From positions 1 through 18,303 of the forward strand of contig CAMDCQ010000023.1 in the NCBI GenBank assembly GCA_945890595.1: 18,303 bases of DNA, in the 5' to 3' direction. Made by a program: the position numbers and the translations under genes. Shown piece by piece: positions 1 to 7,842 of the stretch. Within the stretch, counting starts at the first letter, position 1; each line of letters opens with the position of its first letter. The notes under the pieces were generated by a model that worked only from the letters and a program-made list of their open reading frames with translations, was not told the origin of the DNA and did no database searches. Origin of the DNA: Chitinophaga pinensis. Lineage in GTDB: Bacteria > Bacteroidota > Bacteroidia > NS11-12g > UBA9320.

Positions 1-564
1 AAATGACGGGAGATTAACAAACTCTTGTAAGGTAATATCATCATAACCGTCGTTCTCTAGTCTTATGGTGTCATAGAAAATGGCATTGTTTAGAACGGTT
101 CCCCAATTTAATTTTAATTTTTCTATGAGTAAATATCCAAATTCACCCGGGTAATATGCTGATTTGTCTCGCTCTGCAAATAATTTTATTTCTGCATCAA
201 ACGTCAGTTCAACATCTAAAGCGTCTGAAAAATTTCCCCTTACTTGAACCCATTTATTTACTTTGCCCACTATACCTTTTGGATCAAAATTTACGGTTAT
301 TTTACCTGACTCTCCAGGGGCGTAGGTTTTTTTATTGGAATGTGGAGTAGTACAGCCACACGAAACTTCTAACGAGCGAATTTCAAAGGTAGTAGTGCCA
401 GTGTTGGTAAACTCAAAAATACATGAAGCAACACCGCTCTCTTGGTAAATTACACCTAGATCAATTTGTTTTTTTTTGAAAACGATCTCAGAGAGTTTTA
501 CTTGACCAATAGCGAGGGAAGTAAACAGGCATAAAAGAATTGATGGTAGTATTTTTTTAGACAT
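1..564 (-). CDS. DUF1573 domain secreted protein (3' end beyond window)
   Basis: My reading of the minus strand from the ATG at 564 gives 188 open codons to the window edge, so the C-terminus is missing. Residues 1-20 form a short signal peptide (basic MSKK start, hydrophobic core, AIG/Q cleavage region). Residues about 32-125 match the DUF1573 pattern, an Ig-like beta-sandwich: LGVIYQESG, FEFTNTG, the hallmark SCGCTTP (C69, C71), YAPGESGKI and VNFDPKG. Residues 130-188 begin a second beta-rich region, as in the longer Bacteroidota members of the family. These proteins are exported; their molecular role is unknown. A TTTCTTTG element (one mismatch to TAnnTTTG) ends 9 nt before the ATG. The gene is divergent from ruvB. 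Family call is firm; function is not inferred. Confidence 0.85.
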   Translation of the reverse strand, partial: MSKKILPSILLCLFTSLAIGQVKLSEIVFKKKQIDLGVIYQESGVASCIFEFTNTGTTTFEIRSLEVSCGCTTPHSNKKTYAPGESGKITVNFDPKGIVGKVNKWVQVRGNFSDALDVELTFDAEIKLFAERDKSAYYPGEFGYLLIEKLKLNWGTVLNNAIFYDTIRLENDGYDDITLQEFVNLPSF

Positions 565-634
565 TATTTTGTACAAAGAAAACGTGTGCAGACTAACTAT
601 TGTGGTGTAATAGATGAAATGTTTATAAAAAACG

Positions 635-667
635 TTGCCTACCATAAGGTTTCTATATTTACTTTCG
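635..667 (+). promoter_or_regulatory. Putative ruvB promoter, start-abutting
   Basis: TTG at 635-637 and TACTTTCG at 660-667 (one mismatch to the Bacteroidota -7 consensus TAnnTTTG) are separated by 22 nt. The -7-like element ends 4 nt before the GTG start of ruvB, so the mRNA is probably leaderless. Inferred from sequence pattern only. Confidence 0.5.
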
Positions 668-671
668 CTCG

Positions 672-1700
672 GTGAGCAAAGATATTTTGGATGGCACCAG
701 TGAGGGTTTCTCCGATCAAGAGAGGGACATAGAAAGGGTATTACGACCTATTTCCTTTGATGATTTTACGGGTCAAGAAAAAATTTTAGATAATCTTAAG
801 ATTTTTGTACAGGCTGCAAATCAACGGGGAGAAGCCTTAGATCACGTATTATTACACGGTCCTCCAGGACTGGGAAAAACCACTTTGGCAAATATTATTG
901 CGAATGAGCTTCATAGTGGTATTAAAATCACCAGCGGACCGGTGTTGGAAAAACCTGGAGATTTAGCTGGATTATTAACCAATCTATCTGAAGGGGATGT
1001 CCTTTTTATAGATGAGATCCATCGTCTTAGCCCAGTAATCGAAGAATATTTATATTCTGCTATGGAAGATTACAAAATCGACATCTTATTGGATACTGGC
1101 CCAAACGCGCGGAGTATTCAAATAGGTATTAGTCCATTTACATTAATTGGGGCAACCACTAGAAGCGGATTACTAACAGCTCCTTTACGTGCTCGTTTTG
1201 GAATCACTTGTAGGCTAGAATATTATGATACTTCACTGCTTACTGAGATTGTTGGCAGGTCGGCAGAAATTCTAAATGTTCCTATAGATCACAAAGCAGC
1301 ATTGGAAATAGCCGGAAGAAGCAGAGGCACGCCTCGTATTGCCAATGCGCTTCTTAGAAGAACACGAGATTTTGCGCAAATTAAGGGAGATGGCAGCATT
1401 GGAATTGATATTGCAAAACTAGCCTTAGATGCTTTAAATGTGGATTCGAGAGGTTTGGATGAGATGGATAATAGAATTTTGGCTGCTATCATCGACAAAT
1501 TTAAAGGTGGCCCTGTAGGACTTAATACCATTGCAACTGCTGTAAGTGAAGATGCGGGAACCATCGAAGAGGTGTACGAACCATTTTTAATAAAAGAAGG
1601 CTTCATGCAACGAACAGCGAGGGGTAGAGAGGTAACAGAACTAGCCTATACTCACTTAGGTCGGGACTATAAAAAAGGACATACACCCAGTCTATTTTAA
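672..1700 (+). CDS. ruvB: RuvB, Holliday junction branch migration ATPase
   Basis: 342 aa, normal length. RuvB is the hexameric AAA+ motor that, with RuvA, drives branch migration of Holliday junctions in the cytoplasm. Visible motifs: Walker A GPPGLGKT (63-70), Walker B DEIH (114-117), sensor 1 ATTR (161-164), arginine-finger region PLRARFG (171-177), sensor 2 region GTPRIANALLRR, and the C-terminal winged helix with FKGGPVGL and RGREVT. The start is GTG: a TAA lies in frame at 645-647 and no ATG lies between it and 672. The only candidate therefore sits 4 nt after a TACTTTCG promoter-like element. No Shine-Dalgarno sequence is visible. queG follows after 8 nt, suggesting co-transcription. 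Confidence 0.97.
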   Translation: MSKDILDGTSEGFSDQERDIERVLRPISFDDFTGQEKILDNLKIFVQAANQRGEALDHVLLHGPPGLGKTTLANIIANELHSGIKITSGPVLEKPGDLAGLLTNLSEGDVLFIDEIHRLSPVIEEYLYSAMEDYKIDILLDTGPNARSIQIGISPFTLIGATTRSGLLTAPLRARFGITCRLEYYDTSLLTEIVGRSAEILNVPIDHKAALEIAGRSRGTPRIANALLRRTRDFAQIKGDGSIGIDIAKLALDALNVDSRGLDEMDNRILAAIIDKFKGGPVGLNTIATAVSEDAGTIEEVYEPFLIKEGFMQRTARGREVTELAYTHLGRDYKKGHTPSLF

Positions 1701-1708
1701 CGGTTTAG

Positions 1709-2635
1709 ATGTATAACTCTGCTGCACGTAATTCCCTTATTATAAAAGAAATAGCCAACGAACTTGGTTTTGATTTTTGTGGAATTAGCAAAGCAGAACA
1801 GCTTGATGAAGATGCTGTTAATCTAGAAAAATGGCTTACTAAAGGCTATCACGGTAAGATGAAATGGATGGAAAACCATTTCGAAAAACGGGTAGATCCT
1901 ACTAAACTGGTGGAGGATTCAAAATCGGTTATTTCGTTGCTTCTTAATTATGCTCCCAGTGAAAATTTGGACCAGCAGAAAATTAAAATAGCAAAATATG
2001 CTTATGGAATGGACTATCATTTCGTCATAAAAGATAAGCTGAAAACATTTTTAGCTTTAATTAATGAGCGAATAGGTGAGGTGGGAGGAAGAGTATTTGT
2101 AGACAGTGCACCTGTATTAGACAGAGCTTGGGCTGCAAAAAGTGGGTTAGGTTGGATAGGTAAAAATAGCATGCTTATTACGAAACAAAAAGGCAGTTTT
2201 TATTTTATATCTGAACTTATTTTAGATTTAGAACTTGTTTCTGATTATGCGACTACAGATCATTGTGGAACGTGTACGGCATGCATTGATGCATGTCCTA
2301 CAGATGCAATAGTTTCCAACAAGGTAATAGACAGCACCAAATGCATATCATACTTAACCATAGAGTTAAGGGAACAGATTCCAACGGACTTTAAAAATCA
2401 GATGGAGGGCTGGGCATTTGGTTGTGATATTTGTCAAGACGTTTGTCCTTGGAATAAATTTGCGCAGCCTCACCAAACATCGTCATTTTCTGCTCACGAA
2501 AAGTTGCAAGAATTAAAAGAAGAAGATTGGACAGAAATGACAGAAGAAGTATTTAAAGAGGTGTTTAAAAAATCGGCTGTAAAACGAGCAGGGTATATGA
2601 AACTAAAGCAGTCTATAGACTTTTTAAACAAATAA
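1709..2635 (+). CDS. queG: QueG, epoxyqueuosine reductase
   Basis: 308 aa. QueG reduces epoxyqueuosine to queuosine in the wobble position of tRNA, the last step of queuosine synthesis, using cobalamin and two [4Fe-4S] clusters. The N-terminal cobalamin-binding region carries the VDSAPVLDRAWA motif (131-142), where D132 matches the family's catalytic aspartate region. The ferredoxin-like part has CGTCTACIDACP (C186, C189, C192, C196) and C212 with GCDICQDVCPWN (C239, C242, C246). It is shorter than the E. coli protein because the C-terminal HEAT-like extension is absent, which is usual in Bacteroidota. It begins 8 nt after ruvB and probably shares its transcript. A weak hairpin (CTTC/GAAG near 2685-2697) follows the gene. 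Confidence 0.95.
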   Translation: MYNSAARNSLIIKEIANELGFDFCGISKAEQLDEDAVNLEKWLTKGYHGKMKWMENHFEKRVDPTKLVEDSKSVISLLLNYAPSENLDQQKIKIAKYAYGMDYHFVIKDKLKTFLALINERIGEVGGRVFVDSAPVLDRAWAAKSGLGWIGKNSMLITKQKGSFYFISELILDLELVSDYATTDHCGTCTACIDACPTDAIVSNKVIDSTKCISYLTIELREQIPTDFKNQMEGWAFGCDICQDVCPWNKFAQPHQTSSFSAHEKLQELKEEDWTEMTEEVFKEVFKKSAVKRAGYMKLKQSIDFLNK

Positions 2636-2734
2636 AACCTATCCGACGTAGCAATTAAACGTACAAATTATTTTATTCGTCAGTCTTCGGTGATGAAGGG
2701 TTTTCTAATGCAACCCAAGCCTTAGCTATGGTTA

Positions 2735-2767
2735 ATAAAAAAGCCGCCTGGATAAATCAAAGCGGCT
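2735..2767 (-). terminator. Intrinsic terminator after FKBP gene
   Basis: On the minus strand AGCCGC and GCGGCT (2762-2767 and 2742-2747) form a perfect 6-bp GC-rich stem with a 14-nt loop, followed directly by TTTTTTATTAA. It begins 20 nt after the FKBP stop codon. On the plus strand the T-run is displaced, so it would be a weaker terminator for queG. Confidence 0.8.
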
Positions 2768-2786
2768 CCAAGTATATATTTTTTTA

Positions 2787-3278
2787 TTAGTGGTGATGTC
2801 CACCAGGTCCATGCACGTGACCGTGGGCGATTTCTTCTTCAGTAGCTGCTCGAAGTTCAGCAATACTACCTGTAAAGTGCAAATCTTTGCCAGCAAGTTG
2901 ATGATTAAAATCCATAGTTACCGTATCCTCACCAATGGCTGCAACGACACCTACCATCGGTTGTCCGTCTTGGTTGGTAAGTTGTAATTGCGCACCTTCA
3001 AAAACTTCGGTACTCAAATTACCATCAATTAAGAAGATTTGTTTATCCAAATCTGTGATAGCATCTGGATTTAATTCTCCATAACCCTCGGCGGCTGTTA
3101 CCATAAAATCATACGTATCTCCTTCCGCTAGTCCTTCAAGTTGTTTTTCAAAACCAGGTATCATCATACCATGGCCGTGAAGGTAAGTAAGAGGAGTATC
3201 TCCTGATGCGTCAAGTTGCATCCCGTCTACGTCTAAAGCGTAGTTAACACCTACTACGGTATTTTTTCCTATTAACAT
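2787..3278 (-). CDS. FKBP-type peptidyl-prolyl isomerase, SlyD-like
   Basis: 163 aa from the ATG at 3278. SlyD-like proteins isomerise prolyl bonds and act as cytoplasmic chaperones. The split FKBP domain is visible: TYLHGHGMMIPGFEKQLEGL (31-50), AEGYGELNP (63-71), an insert-in-flap chaperone region (about 73-120), and the returning FKBP strand DFNHQLAGKDLHF (123-135). The tail AHGHVHGPGGHHH is histidine-rich, as in nickel-binding SlyD. The frame stays open 28 codons further upstream to 3362, but that stretch has no family similarity and covers the promoter. TAAATTTG (3285-3292) ends 6 nt before the chosen ATG, which supports the shorter protein. It is divergent from the DUF6495 gene. Confidence 0.92.
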   Translation of the reverse strand: MLIGKNTVVGVNYALDVDGMQLDASGDTPLTYLHGHGMMIPGFEKQLEGLAEGDTYDFMVTAAEGYGELNPDAITDLDKQIFLIDGNLSTEVFEGAQLQLTNQDGQPMVGVVAAIGEDTVTMDFNHQLAGKDLHFTGSIAELRAATEEEIAHGHVHGPGGHHH

Positions 3279-3284
3279 TTGCCG

Positions 3285-3292
3285 CAAATTTA
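3285..3292 (-). promoter_or_regulatory. -7-like element of FKBP gene
   Basis: TAAATTTG matches TAnnTTTG exactly and ends 6 nt before the ATG at 3278, implying a leaderless or near-leaderless message. No TTG is seen at the usual -33 distance. Confidence 0.5.
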
Positions 3293-3390
3293 ATATTGTC
3301 CTAAAGATTATGGGTATGTAGGCAAGATTATTTCCTATTGAATATTTTGAATGATAACCCATTGGAATCCTATTTCTTTTCTAAATAAGC

Positions 3391-3398
3391 TAAATTTG
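3391..3398 (+). promoter_or_regulatory. -7-like element of DUF6495 gene
   Basis: TAAATTTG is an exact match to TAnnTTTG and ends 5 nt before the ATG at 3404. The nearest upstream TTG (3362-3364) is 26 nt away, longer than usual. Confidence 0.5.
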
Positions 3399-3403
3399 TT
3401 GTA

Positions 3404-3802
3404 ATGAAATACCGTCGTATTCCGAAAGATGAACTGAAAAAATTAGAAGAAGATTTTATTAAGTTTCTAGTGGTAAATGGCATTACCGCTGACGATTGGG
3501 TGGCAATAAAGGAAAACGAGCCTATCAATGCAGATCAAATAATTAATCAATTTAGTGATGTAGTGTGGGAAGGTGTTCTACGAAAAACCAACTATCTGAA
3601 TAAAGTTGAAAAGGATTTTGCGTATTATTTTAAGTGTGATAACGCTGAAATCCATCTCGTTCGGGTATTGAATGACGAGCACAACAAGGAATGTCATGTT
3701 GCTACAAAGACATACTCAAAACAACGAGAATTAGAGATTTTTGAAATGATCCAAAATGGCTGCGAAATCAGTCAAGGATTGGAATTTGAAGCGTTGCGAT
3801 AA
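3404..3802 (+). CDS. DUF6495 family protein, function unknown
   Basis: 132 aa, soluble, with no signal peptide or membrane segment. The start MKYRRIPKDELKKLEEDFIK, the VNGITADDW stretch, the central FSDVVWEGVL and the C-terminal TKTYSKQRELEIFEMIQNGC fit the small, Bacteroidota-restricted DUF6495 family as I recall it. Its function is not known and none is inferred. It appears monocistronic: divergent from the FKBP gene and convergent with the lipoprotein gene, whose stop codon lies directly against its own (TAA at 3800-3802, then 3803-3805 on the other strand). There is no room for a terminator between them. Confidence 0.85.
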   Translation: MKYRRIPKDELKKLEEDFIKFLVVNGITADDWVAIKENEPINADQIINQFSDVVWEGVLRKTNYLNKVEKDFAYYFKCDNAEIHLVRVLNDEHNKECHVATKTYSKQRELEIFEMIQNGCEISQGLEFEALR

Positions 3803-4513
3803 TTATTTGATCACTCGAGGTGATTCAGCGCTCAATGTTTCTTTGTATTTTTCATACTTGCCCGGTAAAATCTCCTTAGCCGTATAGGTTACTTTGTAGG
3901 TGTAGTAATCAATTTCATAGCGTAAACTTAGAGATCCATTACTTTTATTCATTAAGAAGGACCACAAGTCAAGATTACTATTCTTGTAGGCTGTTTTATC
4001 AATTTTGAATGCATCCGCATAACTGTATTTTATACCTAAATAATCACCCTTGGTCAACGATGTTGCTATTTCTTTGGCTCCAATAGCAATTTCTTTTACG
4101 TCATACGAAAGAATTTTTTGTGTTGTCTTTGAGGTTGGAAGTTCCTTTAAATTAACGATGTTTATGACGCCCGCATCCGTTCCGTATAGCGAGTCTGAGT
4201 GATTATATTTGGTGTAAAACAGATTATTTTTAAGGTCTAAATACGTTAAATCGTACCCCAATCGTGATGCATTAAAATACTTACGTTGAATGTTACCGTT
4301 TTTAAAAACGGTAAGATGCATTTCGTTTCCGAAAAAATCTGTTTTATCTCCGATGTACATGGTATCTACAATTTGAATCACTTGAACATCGTATACTATA
4401 GTTCCCCTAAAAGGTTTAATCTTTTCGCCACTGCTAGTTGTCAATGTTTTACATGAAGATAAGGTAAATACAAGTAACATAGCTACATAGAAGATATTGG
4501 TTAGTTTTTTCAT
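3803..4513 (-). CDS. Lipoprotein of unknown function
   Basis: 236 aa. A signal sequence with a lipobox (LSSC, cysteine at 21) predicts lipid anchoring after export. The rest is rich in beta-strand-like alternation: RGTIVYDVQVIQI (about 36-48), IQRKYFNASRLGYDLTYLDL, LFYTKYNHSDSLYG and LSLRYEIDYYTYKVTYTA. The opening GTIVYDV and the YLDLKNNLFYTKY region recall the broad DUF4412/GLPGLI style of periplasmic beta proteins, but I cannot assign it to a family. It starts 39 nt after the DUF808 stop and probably shares its transcript. A TAATCTTC sequence 4 nt before its ATG is only a poor promoter match. Function unknown. Confidence 0.8.
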   Translation of the reverse strand: MKKLTNIFYVAMLLVFTLSSCKTLTTSSGEKIKPFRGTIVYDVQVIQIVDTMYIGDKTDFFGNEMHLTVFKNGNIQRKYFNASRLGYDLTYLDLKNNLFYTKYNHSDSLYGTDAGVINIVNLKELPTSKTTQKILSYDVKEIAIGAKEIATSLTKGDYLGIKYSYADAFKIDKTAYKNSNLDLWSFLMNKSNGSLSLRYEIDYYTYKVTYTAKEILPGKYEKYKETLSAESPRVIK

Positions 4514-4552
4514 GGTTGAAGATTACCGTATGTTAAATAATTTACGTAGGGG

Positions 4553-5419
4553 CTAATTAAGACTATTTCTCCATTTGTGAAAAAGGGAAATGACGGTTAA
4601 TGCAATACTACCAATTACTAGTCCAAAAATAGCATTGCCGAGCAATGGCGGTAGAGTAGCTGTAATTTTGTGAATGAAATCAATGTTGTGCGTGAAAATA
4701 CCGCCCGCAACGAGGATCAAAGCTATAGTTCCAATGACGTTTAATATTTTGATGACCAAAGGTAAGGCGTTTACCAATGCAGTTCCAACAGCATTAGTAA
4801 ACTTGTTTCTATTCGATTTTATCAATTTGAAACCAATGTCATCCATTCGAACAATAAGTGCAACTATGCCGTACACACCTATTGTAGCTAGAAAAGCAAT
4901 TAAGCTTACCACGGCTATTTGTGTTCCTAAATCGCTGTCAGAAACAGTGCTAAGAGCAATAATGATAATTTCCAGAGACAGAATAAAGTCTACGAAAATA
5001 GCAGATTTCACTTTGCTGTTCTCTTCATTAATCATCTCTTCTTCAGTCATTTCAGTGCGTTTTACAGTGCTTTTTATGTCCTTCGAATGAACTAGGAATC
5101 CAACTATTTTTTCAACTCCTTCATACGCCAAATAAACACCTCCTGTAACTAATATCAGTGTAATTGCTGGGGGTAAAAACGCACTTAACAAGAAAGCAAA
5201 AGGCAATATAATGAGCTTATTTAGCAAGGAGCCTTTTCCTATTTTCCAGAGCACAGGTAATTCCCTGTTCGTTAAAAAACCAGATGCTTTTTCTGCATTT
5301 ACAGCTAAATCATCACCCAGTATCCCAACGGTTTTTTGGGTAGCAACTTTACTCATGGTTGCCACATCATCCATTAAGGCTGATATATCGTCTAACAATG
5401 CAAAAAAAGAGGCGGCCAT
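4553..5419 (-). CDS. DUF808 (YedI-like) inner membrane protein
   Basis: 288 aa. The start MAASFFALLDDISALMDDVA and the following TQKTVGILGDDLAVNAE match the DUF808 family (E. coli YedI), a polytopic membrane protein of unknown function. Likely membrane segments lie near residues 66-82, 85-101, 138-157, 166-190, 214-242 and 258-280. A charged loop (TVKRTEMTEEEMINEENSK, about 118-136) separates the halves. It ends in TAG, whereas almost all neighbours end in TAA. The 5' leader holds a run of ten C (minus strand) between a TAAATTTG promoter element and the ATG. Family call is firm, role unknown. Confidence 0.9.
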   Translation of the reverse strand: MAASFFALLDDISALMDDVATMSKVATQKTVGILGDDLAVNAEKASGFLTNRELPVLWKIGKGSLLNKLIILPFAFLLSAFLPPAITLILVTGGVYLAYEGVEKIVGFLVHSKDIKSTVKRTEMTEEEMINEENSKVKSAIFVDFILSLEIIIIALSTVSDSDLGTQIAVVSLIAFLATIGVYGIVALIVRMDDIGFKLIKSNRNKFTNAVGTALVNALPLVIKILNVIGTIALILVAGGIFTHNIDFIHKITATLPPLLGNAIFGLVIGSIALTVISLFHKWRNSLN

Positions 5420-5427
5420 CGTTTTGT

Positions 5428-5437
5428 GGGGGGGGGG
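5428..5437. repeat. G10/C10 homopolymer in DUF808 leader
   Basis: Ten consecutive G on the plus strand (C on the coding strand), 8 nt upstream of the DUF808 ATG and 2 nt downstream of the TAAATTTG element. It is the longest G/C homopolymer in this AT-rich window. Tracts of this kind are prone to replication slippage and to sequencing length errors. Confidence 0.95.
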
Positions 5438-5439
5438 TA

Positions 5440-5447
5440 CAAATTTA
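5440..5447 (-). promoter_or_regulatory. -7-like element of DUF808 gene
   Basis: TAAATTTG, an exact TAnnTTTG match, ends 20 nt before the ATG at 5419. The predicted transcription start falls at or beside the C10 tract, so the mRNA would begin with or very near poly(C). Confidence 0.5.
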
Positions 5448-5544
5448 ATTCAGTTAATAATTATGAGTTAGTACGAAGCTGGTTTACAGAAACACCTTGG
5501 GTTGACATAAACGTTTAAAAGTAACTTAAACCAGTATTTTCGTT

Positions 5545-6987
5545 TTAGGTTCTGGATGGAATATTTGCTAAAATCACCAATAAGAACTTCCAAAATTTAG
5601 CCGTCGATGATATACTACAGCGCTCATCAGGACTATGCGCTCCTTTAATGGTCGGACCAAAACTTATCATGTCGAGACCCGGTACGCGCTCACCTAAAAG
5701 GCCGCATTCTAAGCCTGCATGAATGGCCATAACTTTTGGTTTATCGCCAAATAATTCTTGGTATTTAGCTTCTAACACATCTAAAATTGGAGATGTCGGG
5801 TTAGGTGCCCATCCAGGATAAGAACCACCTTGTTCGATGGTGCAGCCCATTAGTCTAAACGGTGCAGCAACAGTATGCGCAACATCGTACTTGCCACTTT
5901 CTAATGAGCTACGTTGTAAACTTTGTGTAATAAAGCTTCCGTCTTGAATGATAACCCTTGCAAAAGACGAAGATGTTTCTACTAGCCCAGGAATGGCTCG
6001 GCTGTACCTAAAGACTCCGTTGTGAACTCCGTATATAGTGTTGGTTACCTTTTTGGTATCTTCAAGACTCATCGCTTTACCAGCTTGCGTAGTTGCCTCT
6101 ATTTGTATATTCAGGTTAGCGTCTTGAATGGTATATTCTGCTTTAATCTCGTTTGCTCTGGTGTTAAATTCATCTAAATAGTTTGGATTTACAGCGATTG
6201 TTGCAAAACTTTCACGTGGGATTGCGTTTCTAAGGCTACCGCCATTTACGCTCACTATTTGCAAGTTAAATGTTTCGCAGTCATACATCAAACGATTCAT
6301 TATTTTATTTGCATTGCCTAGCTCCTCATTTATTTGAACCCCAGAGTGACCACCGTTTAATCCATTCACAATAATAGTATAGGTTTGAGAACCGCTTGCA
6401 ATTGTTGTTTCGGTATAATCGTAACGTGTATTGGTGTCCATTCCTCCGGCGCAACCTATACTAAACTCATCATCATCTTCGGTATCAAGATTTAATAATA
6501 TGGTACCTTTTAAGATACCCATTTCTAGCTGCATTGCGCCAGTCATTCCCGTTTCTTCATCAATAGTAAAGAGAGCTTCTAGAGCCGGATGTGCTATATC
6601 GGTAGATTGTAATAGGGCCATTATTGCTGCTACACCCATTCCATTGTCAGCACCTAGAGTGGTGCCTTTGGCTCTTACCCAATCACCATCCACATACATT
6701 TCAATACCTTGCGTATCAAAATCAAATTCAGTATCCGCATTTTTTTGATGAACCATGTCCAAGTGACTTTGAAGAATAACCGTCTGCTTATCTTCCATGC
6801 CAGCCGTAGCCTCCTTTTTGATAATCACATTACCACATGCGTCGGTATAGGTTTCTAAACCTAAAGATGCACCGAATTCTTGCATAAATTTAATAACGCG
6901 TTCTTCTTTCTTACTTGGTCTAGGTACTTCGTTTAGGTCTGCGAAATTATTCCAAACAGATTTTGGTTCAAGGTCTCTTACATTCAT
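5545..6987 (-). CDS. pepD: PepD, aminoacyl-histidine dipeptidase (M20 family)
   Basis: 480 aa from the ATG at 6987 (481 aa from the overlapping ATG at 6990). PepD is a cytoplasmic metallopeptidase that cleaves dipeptides such as Xaa-His. Metal and catalytic motifs (numbered from 6990): SHLDMVHQ (H76, D78), GADNGMG (bridging D115), DEETGMTGA (general-base region E145/E146), LDTEDDDE (D169), and the C-terminal zinc ligand region GAHSPDE. A lid domain lies between about 190 and 390, and HAGLECG precedes the final motif. A TACTTTCG element ends 1 nt before the first ATG but 4 nt before the second, so I favour 6987 by analogy with its neighbours. No convincing terminator follows. Confidence 0.93.
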   Translation of the reverse strand: MNVRDLEPKSVWNNFADLNEVPRPSKKEERVIKFMQEFGASLGLETYTDACGNVIIKKEATAGMEDKQTVILQSHLDMVHQKNADTEFDFDTQGIEMYVDGDWVRAKGTTLGADNGMGVAAIMALLQSTDIAHPALEALFTIDEETGMTGAMQLEMGILKGTILLNLDTEDDDEFSIGCAGGMDTNTRYDYTETTIASGSQTYTIIVNGLNGGHSGVQINEELGNANKIMNRLMYDCETFNLQIVSVNGGSLRNAIPRESFATIAVNPNYLDEFNTRANEIKAEYTIQDANLNIQIEATTQAGKAMSLEDTKKVTNTIYGVHNGVFRYSRAIPGLVETSSSFARVIIQDGSFITQSLQRSSLESGKYDVAHTVAAPFRLMGCTIEQGGSYPGWAPNPTSPILDVLEAKYQELFGDKPKVMAIHAGLECGLLGERVPGLDMISFGPTIKGAHSPDERCSISSTAKFWKFLLVILANIPSRT

Positions 6988-6991
6988 CATG

Positions 6992-6999
6992 CGAAAGTA
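6992..6999 (-). promoter_or_regulatory. -7-like element of pepD
   Basis: TACTTTCG (one mismatch to TAnnTTTG; identical to the ruvB element) lies 1 nt from the ATG at 6990 and 4 nt from the in-frame ATG at 6987. This spacing is the argument for the second ATG. Confidence 0.45.
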
Positions 7000-7040
7000 G
7001 TGAAACCAATTTCTAAGGTTTTATTTTTAGAGTAAAACTT

Positions 7041-7811
7041 TTAGAACATTTGAAGTTGTTCGCCGCTTTCTAGGAGGGCATACTTTACTTCTTCGGTAAC
7101 ATTAGGTTTATTTCCAATCGCATTTTTACCTTTTATAGGTCCAACAGGATGCGCAATAAGTTCCTCAGACGATAGGGGTTGTATAAGAGCTATGACATCC
7201 ACCATAGATAGATCATTCTTTAACCATTCTTCTTGCTTTACTTCATCCAGAATTAAGGGCATCCTAGGTTCTGTTAGTTTCGGATTATTATGGATTTTAG
7301 CCATAACGGCGTTGCCAATAGTCGTTACAATGCTGAATGTTCTGAGAATTTCACCATCATTATCAAGCCATTCTGACCATAAACCAGCAACGGCAAAAAT
7401 TTCTTTTTCTTTGACTTTAATAAAATAAGGGAAAGAACTCCCAGACTTATGGTGATGCTCATAAAAGCCTTCTAAAAAAATAATACATCGTTTGGATAAT
7501 GCAGATTCTTTGAATGCGGGCTTTTCAAAGATAGTCTCACCTCGCGCATTAAGTGTTTTATTCCAAATAGCTTCTCTATCACTGCTCCAATTGGGAACCA
7601 GCCCCCAAGTTGCCACTACAGGTTCTTTAGGTGAGGCGCTTGTATAGATAAACATGTTAGGATGATCAAATCCTGAAGCGTGGTATAGATTTATTTCTGA
7701 CTTGCTAAAAATGCTGAGTTTCTTATTGATTTCTGAGACGCGATCTTTATGGCCGTCCAGCAATGCTCGTCGTAATTGCTTTTCTAGGGAAGTTTTTATG
7801 TCGTAACACAT
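7041..7811 (-). CDS. SRAP domain protein (HMCES/YedK-like abasic-site sensor)
   Basis: 256 aa. SRAP proteins bind abasic sites in single-stranded DNA and form a thiazolidine DNA-protein crosslink through Cys2 after removal of Met1. That cysteine is present (MCYD). The other active-site residues are also visible: N88 in LNARGET, E118 in EGFYEH, and H174 in AKIHNNP, followed by PRMPLIL (182-188). In E. coli YedK the histidine directly precedes the RMP motif; here eight residues intervene, a spacing I associate with Bacteroidota members. GLVPNW (70-75) is the family's tryptophan motif. The start is fixed by the need for Cys at position 2. TACATTTG ends 9 nt upstream. Divergent from the glycosyltransferase gene, with 35 bp between the starts. 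Confidence 0.93.
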   Translation of the reverse strand: MCYDIKTSLEKQLRRALLDGHKDRVSEINKKLSIFSKSEINLYHASGFDHPNMFIYTSASPKEPVVATWGLVPNWSSDREAIWNKTLNARGETIFEKPAFKESALSKRCIIFLEGFYEHHHKSGSSFPYFIKVKEKEIFAVAGLWSEWLDNDGEILRTFSIVTTIGNAVMAKIHNNPKLTEPRMPLILDEVKQEEWLKNDLSMVDVIALIQPLSSEELIAHPVGPIKGKNAIGNKPNVTEEVKYALLESGEQLQMF

Positions 7812-7820
7812 ATGGTATCA

Positions 7821-7828
7821 CAAATGTA
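7821..7828 (-). promoter_or_regulatory. -7-like element of SRAP gene
   Basis: TACATTTG, an exact TAnnTTTG match, ends 9 nt before the ATG at 7811, implying a leader of only a few bases. It lies 6 bp from the opposing element at 7835-7842. Confidence 0.45.
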
Positions 7829-7834
7829 TAGGTT

Positions 7835-7842
7835 TACTTTTG
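7835..7842 (+). promoter_or_regulatory. -7-like element of glycosyltransferase gene
   Basis: TACTTTTG, an exact TAnnTTTG match, ends 4 nt before the GTG at 7847. It supports a GTG start and a leaderless transcript. Confidence 0.5.

Noticed and set aside
156..350. Small plus-strand open frame
   Set aside because: It is antisense to the clearly conserved DUF1573 coding region (SCGCTTP, YAPGESG) and has no family features.
2684..2716. Weak hairpins after queG (CTTC/GAAG and GGGTT/AACCC)
   Set aside because: The stems are only 4-5 bp without a proper T-run; insufficient to call a terminator.
3279..3362. N-terminal extension of the FKBP gene from the ATG at 3362
   Set aside because: The 28 extra residues have no FKBP or signal-peptide character, and the stretch contains the exact TAAATTTG element placed 6 nt before the internal ATG.
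5479..5534. Inverted repeat CTGGTTTA ... TAAACCAG after pepD
   Set aside because: The 8-bp arms are separated by about 40 nt and are not followed by a T-run, so it is not a convincing terminator or operator.
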